Positions 5,262 through 7,307 of a stretch of 7,307 nucleotides of DNA are shown piece after piece (position 1 is the stretch's first letter; every line of letters begins with the position of its first letter). The stretch spans positions 1-7,307 of the forward strand of contig CANPNN010000064.1 in the NCBI GenBank assembly GCA_947575475.1, read 5' to 3'. The stretch comes from an uncultured Pseudoflavonifractor sp. GTDB taxonomy: Bacteria; Bacillota_A; Clostridia; Oscillospirales; Oscillospiraceae. The notes beneath the pieces are model-generated. The model saw nothing but the letters and a program-made list of their open reading frames with translations. It was not told where the DNA came from and ran no database searches. The position numbers were made by a program, and so were the translations under genes.

Positions 5262-7307
5262 CGGCCAGATCCATATAGCCGTCGGCAGCTCCCGCACCGC
5301 CGCCAAGTGGAAGAACCAGACCATGAGCTGGTCTGACTTCCTCCAGAAGATCAGCGTGACCACTCTGACCCGGGAGACCGTGGAGGAATACAAGAAACTG
5401 CCCAAGACCCAGCAGGACGCCATCAAGGATGTGGGCGGTTTCGTGGGCGGCTGGCTGAAGCAGGGCCGGCGGAAGGCGGGAAGTCTGGAGCACCGGAGCC
5501 TCATTACCCTGGACGCTGACTTTGCCACAATGGACTTGCTGGATAATTTCAGTCTTATTTACGGCAACGCCGCCGCTGTCTACTCTACCCATAAGCACAC
5601 CCCGGAGGCCCCCCGCCTTCGGCTCATTGTACCGCTGTCCCGGACTGTGACGGCGGACGAGTACCAAGCCGCCGCCCGAAAGCTGGCGCAAAGTCTGGGT
5701 ATGGATCTCTTCGATGATACCACCTACCAACCCACCCGGCTCATGTACTGGCCCAGCACCTCCACCGGCGGCGTCTATGTCTTTGATACCGTAGACGGCC
5801 CCTTCCTGGATCCTGACACGCTGCTGGCGCAATATCCCGACTGGCGGGATACTTCCTACTGGCCGGAGAGCTCCCGGTGCGCTGGGGTGCGTCAGAAGGC
5901 CGCAGAGCGGCAGGGAGACCCCCGGACGAAGCCGGGTATGGTGGGAGCCTTCTGCCGGTGCTACGACATCGACACGGCCATTGAGCGCTTTCTGCCGGAT
6001 AAATACACCACCTGCTCCATGCCCGGGCGGTACACCTTCACCAGCGGCTCCACGGCGGCGGGTCTGGTAGTTTATGACGATGGCCTTTTCGCCTATTCCA
6101 ACCATGCCACAGACCCCACCAGCGGGCGCTTGTGTAACGCCTTCGACCTGGTGAGGATCCATCTCTTCGGCTTCCAGGACGATGGCAGCGACCCGGACAC
6201 GCCGGTGAATAAGCTGCCGTCCTTTGTGGCCATGACCGACTTGGCCCGGGAGGACGAAGCGGTGAAGGTGCTGGTGACCCGGGAGAGGCTGGAGGCCGCC
6301 AAGAAGGACTTTGAAGCCCCGCCGGAGGACGCAGAGGGTGACGGCTGGATGAAGGATCTGACGGTCACCAAAAAGGGGCTGGTGGAGGACACGGTGGCCA
6401 ATATCCGCCTGATCCTTGCCAACGACCCCGCCCTGAAGGGCGCCCTTGCCTATAATGCCTTCCGGGGGCGTCAGGTCATTATCCGCTCCCTGCCGTGGCA
6501 CAAGATCAGGGACACCGTAAATGGCGACATTTGGGGCGATGTGGACGATAGCCAGTTGAGGGAATACCTTGCCACCGGCTACGGTATCGACAACAAGGGC
6601 CATGTCTATGACGCCACCAACAATGAGGCCCAGGATCATGCCTTCCACCCGGTCACCGACTTCCTGGACGGGCTGGAGTGGGACGGCGTGGAGCGGCTGG
6701 ACACCCTGCTGGTGGACTACCTGGGGGCAGACGATACCCCCTATACCCGGGCGGTGACCCGTAAGGCCTTCACTGCGGCCGTGGCTCGGGCATATCGCCC
6801 GGGGTGCAAGTTCGACTATATCCTGGTGCTGTCTGGCCCCCAGGGGCGTGGAAAGTCCACCCTGATCGCCAAAATGAGCCGGGGCTGGTTCACGGACAGT
6901 TTGGCCGGGATCGGCACCAAAGAGGCCTATGAGGGCATACAGGGCTTTTGGCTGGTGGAGCTTGGAGAACTGGCTGCCATGCGTAAGACTGAGATCGAAG
7001 TGACTAAAAACTTCATTTCCAAGCAGGTGGACAGTTACCGGGCCGCCTACGGCCGCCGGACTGAAGACCACCCCCGTCAATGTGTTTTCTTTGGCACCAC
7101 CAACTCCACCGCCTTCTTGCGGGACGACACCGGCAACCGCCGTTTCTGGCCTGTCCGCCTTCAGGACGAAGCCCCGCTTTTGACGGTGTGGGACGATTTG
7201 ACCGACGAGGTTATTGCCCAGCTATGGGCGGAAGCCTGCTTTCGGTATAAGGCCGGGGAGCCCTTGACCCTGCCCCATACGCTGACAGCCGCAGCGCTGG
7301 AACAGCA
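5236..7307 (+). CDS. VapE/VirE-family primase-helicase (3' partial)
   Basis: Open from ATG 5236 to the window edge: 690 codons plus two bases, no stop, so the C-terminus is missing. The N-terminal third looks like an archaeo-eukaryotic-type primase: LDAD (Asp93, Asp95), STHKHTPEAPRLRLIVPL (His119, Arg127, Arg129) and MDLFDDTTYQPTRLMYWP (156-173), in the DxD / sxH / hD order of that fold. A middle segment (about 230-310) has AFCRCYD and SNHATDPTSGRLCNAFDLV, common in phage VapE proteins. The C-terminal part is a VirE-type helicase ATPase: Walker A GPQGRGKS (534-541, Lys540), Walker B-like WLVELGEL (Glu575, Glu578), sensor FFGTTN (Asn623) and a GNRRFWPV arginine-finger region (Arg635, Arg636). 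It would unwind and probably prime phage DNA. Its Shine-Dalgarno GGAGG (5224-5228) lies inside the preceding gene. Helicase assignment is strong; primase activity is inferred. Confidence 0.92.
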   Translation, partial: MPNTKPVHDGQIHIAVGSSRTAAKWKNQTMSWSDFLQKISVTTLTRETVEEYKKLPKTQQDAIKDVGGFVGGWLKQGRRKAGSLEHRSLITLDADFATMDLLDNFSLIYGNAAAVYSTHKHTPEAPRLRLIVPLSRTVTADEYQAAARKLAQSLGMDLFDDTTYQPTRLMYWPSTSTGGVYVFDTVDGPFLDPDTLLAQYPDWRDTSYWPESSRCAGVRQKAAERQGDPRTKPGMVGAFCRCYDIDTAIERFLPDKYTTCSMPGRYTFTSGSTAAGLVVYDDGLFAYSNHATDPTSGRLCNAFDLVRIHLFGFQDDGSDPDTPVNKLPSFVAMTDLAREDEAVKVLVTRERLEAAKKDFEAPPEDAEGDGWMKDLTVTKKGLVEDTVANIRLILANDPALKGALAYNAFRGRQVIIRSLPWHKIRDTVNGDIWGDVDDSQLREYLATGYGIDNKGHVYDATNNEAQDHAFHPVTDFLDGLEWDGVERLDTLLVDYLGADDTPYTRAVTRKAFTAAVARAYRPGCKFDYILVLSGPQGRGKSTLIAKMSRGWFTDSLAGIGTKEAYEGIQGFWLVELGELAAMRKTEIEVTKNFISKQVDSYRAAYGRRTEDHPRQCVFFGTTNSTAFLRDDTGNRRFWPVRLQDEAPLLTVWDDLTDEVIAQLWAEACFRYKAGEPLTLPHTLTAAALEQ

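Noticed and set aside
6417..6456. Promoter-like TTGCCA and TATAAT
   Set aside because: The two hexamers are about 28 bases apart, too far for a sigma-70 type promoter, and lie within the VapE coding region with no gene to serve.
5179..7080. Minus-strand open frame of 633 codons opposite the VapE gene
   Set aside because: Same cause: codon register with a well-supported + strand gene that has clear Walker and primase-like motifs. The antisense product resembles no family.

Overview
The window reads as part of the DNA replication and recombination module of a temperate phage or integrated prophage. The host is most likely a moderately GC-rich Gram-positive anaerobe, probably of the Clostridia and possibly Oscillospiraceae-like. 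The host call rests on strong AGGAGG ribosome binding sites, GC-rich codon use with few TTA, CTA or TCA codons, and the gene order. It is an inference; nothing in the window fixes the taxon. All ten genes I support lie on the + strand, tightly packed, with overlaps of 8 to 26 nt or gaps of at most 66 nt, as expected of one polycistronic early operon. I saw no integrase, repressor, tRNA, CRISPR array or insertion sequence.

Layout. Bases 1-270 hold the C-terminal end of a small phage protein of the type often labelled 'Rrp5-like'. Bases 263-1450 encode a DUF2800 protein, a Cas4/RecB-like PD-(D/E)XK nuclease with four cysteines placed for an Fe-S cluster. Bases 1475-2038 encode a DUF2815 single-stranded-DNA-binding protein with an acidic tail. 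Then come small genes: a 51-residue very basic peptide (2052-2207), a strong GC hairpin in the 66-nt gap (2216-2248), a VVA0879-like protein with four cysteines (2274-2561), a 95-residue unknown containing a (GA)n microsatellite (2554-2841), and a 45-residue cysteine-containing peptide with a GTG start (2854-2991). Next is a 661-residue family A DNA polymerase with a proofreading exonuclease domain (3000-4985), a small conserved-looking hypothetical (4998-5261), and a VapE/VirE primase-helicase cut by the window's right edge (5236-7307).

How they fit together (inference from families and order). The VapE-type protein would unwind and probably prime DNA, the family A polymerase would extend and proofread, the DUF2815 protein would coat single strands, and the DUF2800 nuclease would process ends for recombination-dependent replication. 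The small genes are probably accessory or DNA-associated factors of unknown role.

The core of this module is a familiar prophage layout rather than a new system. The least explained part is 2052-2991: four small genes, a strong hairpin without a T-tract, and an in-gene GA repeat where gain of one unit would extend the protein to a stop overlapping the next start as GTGA.
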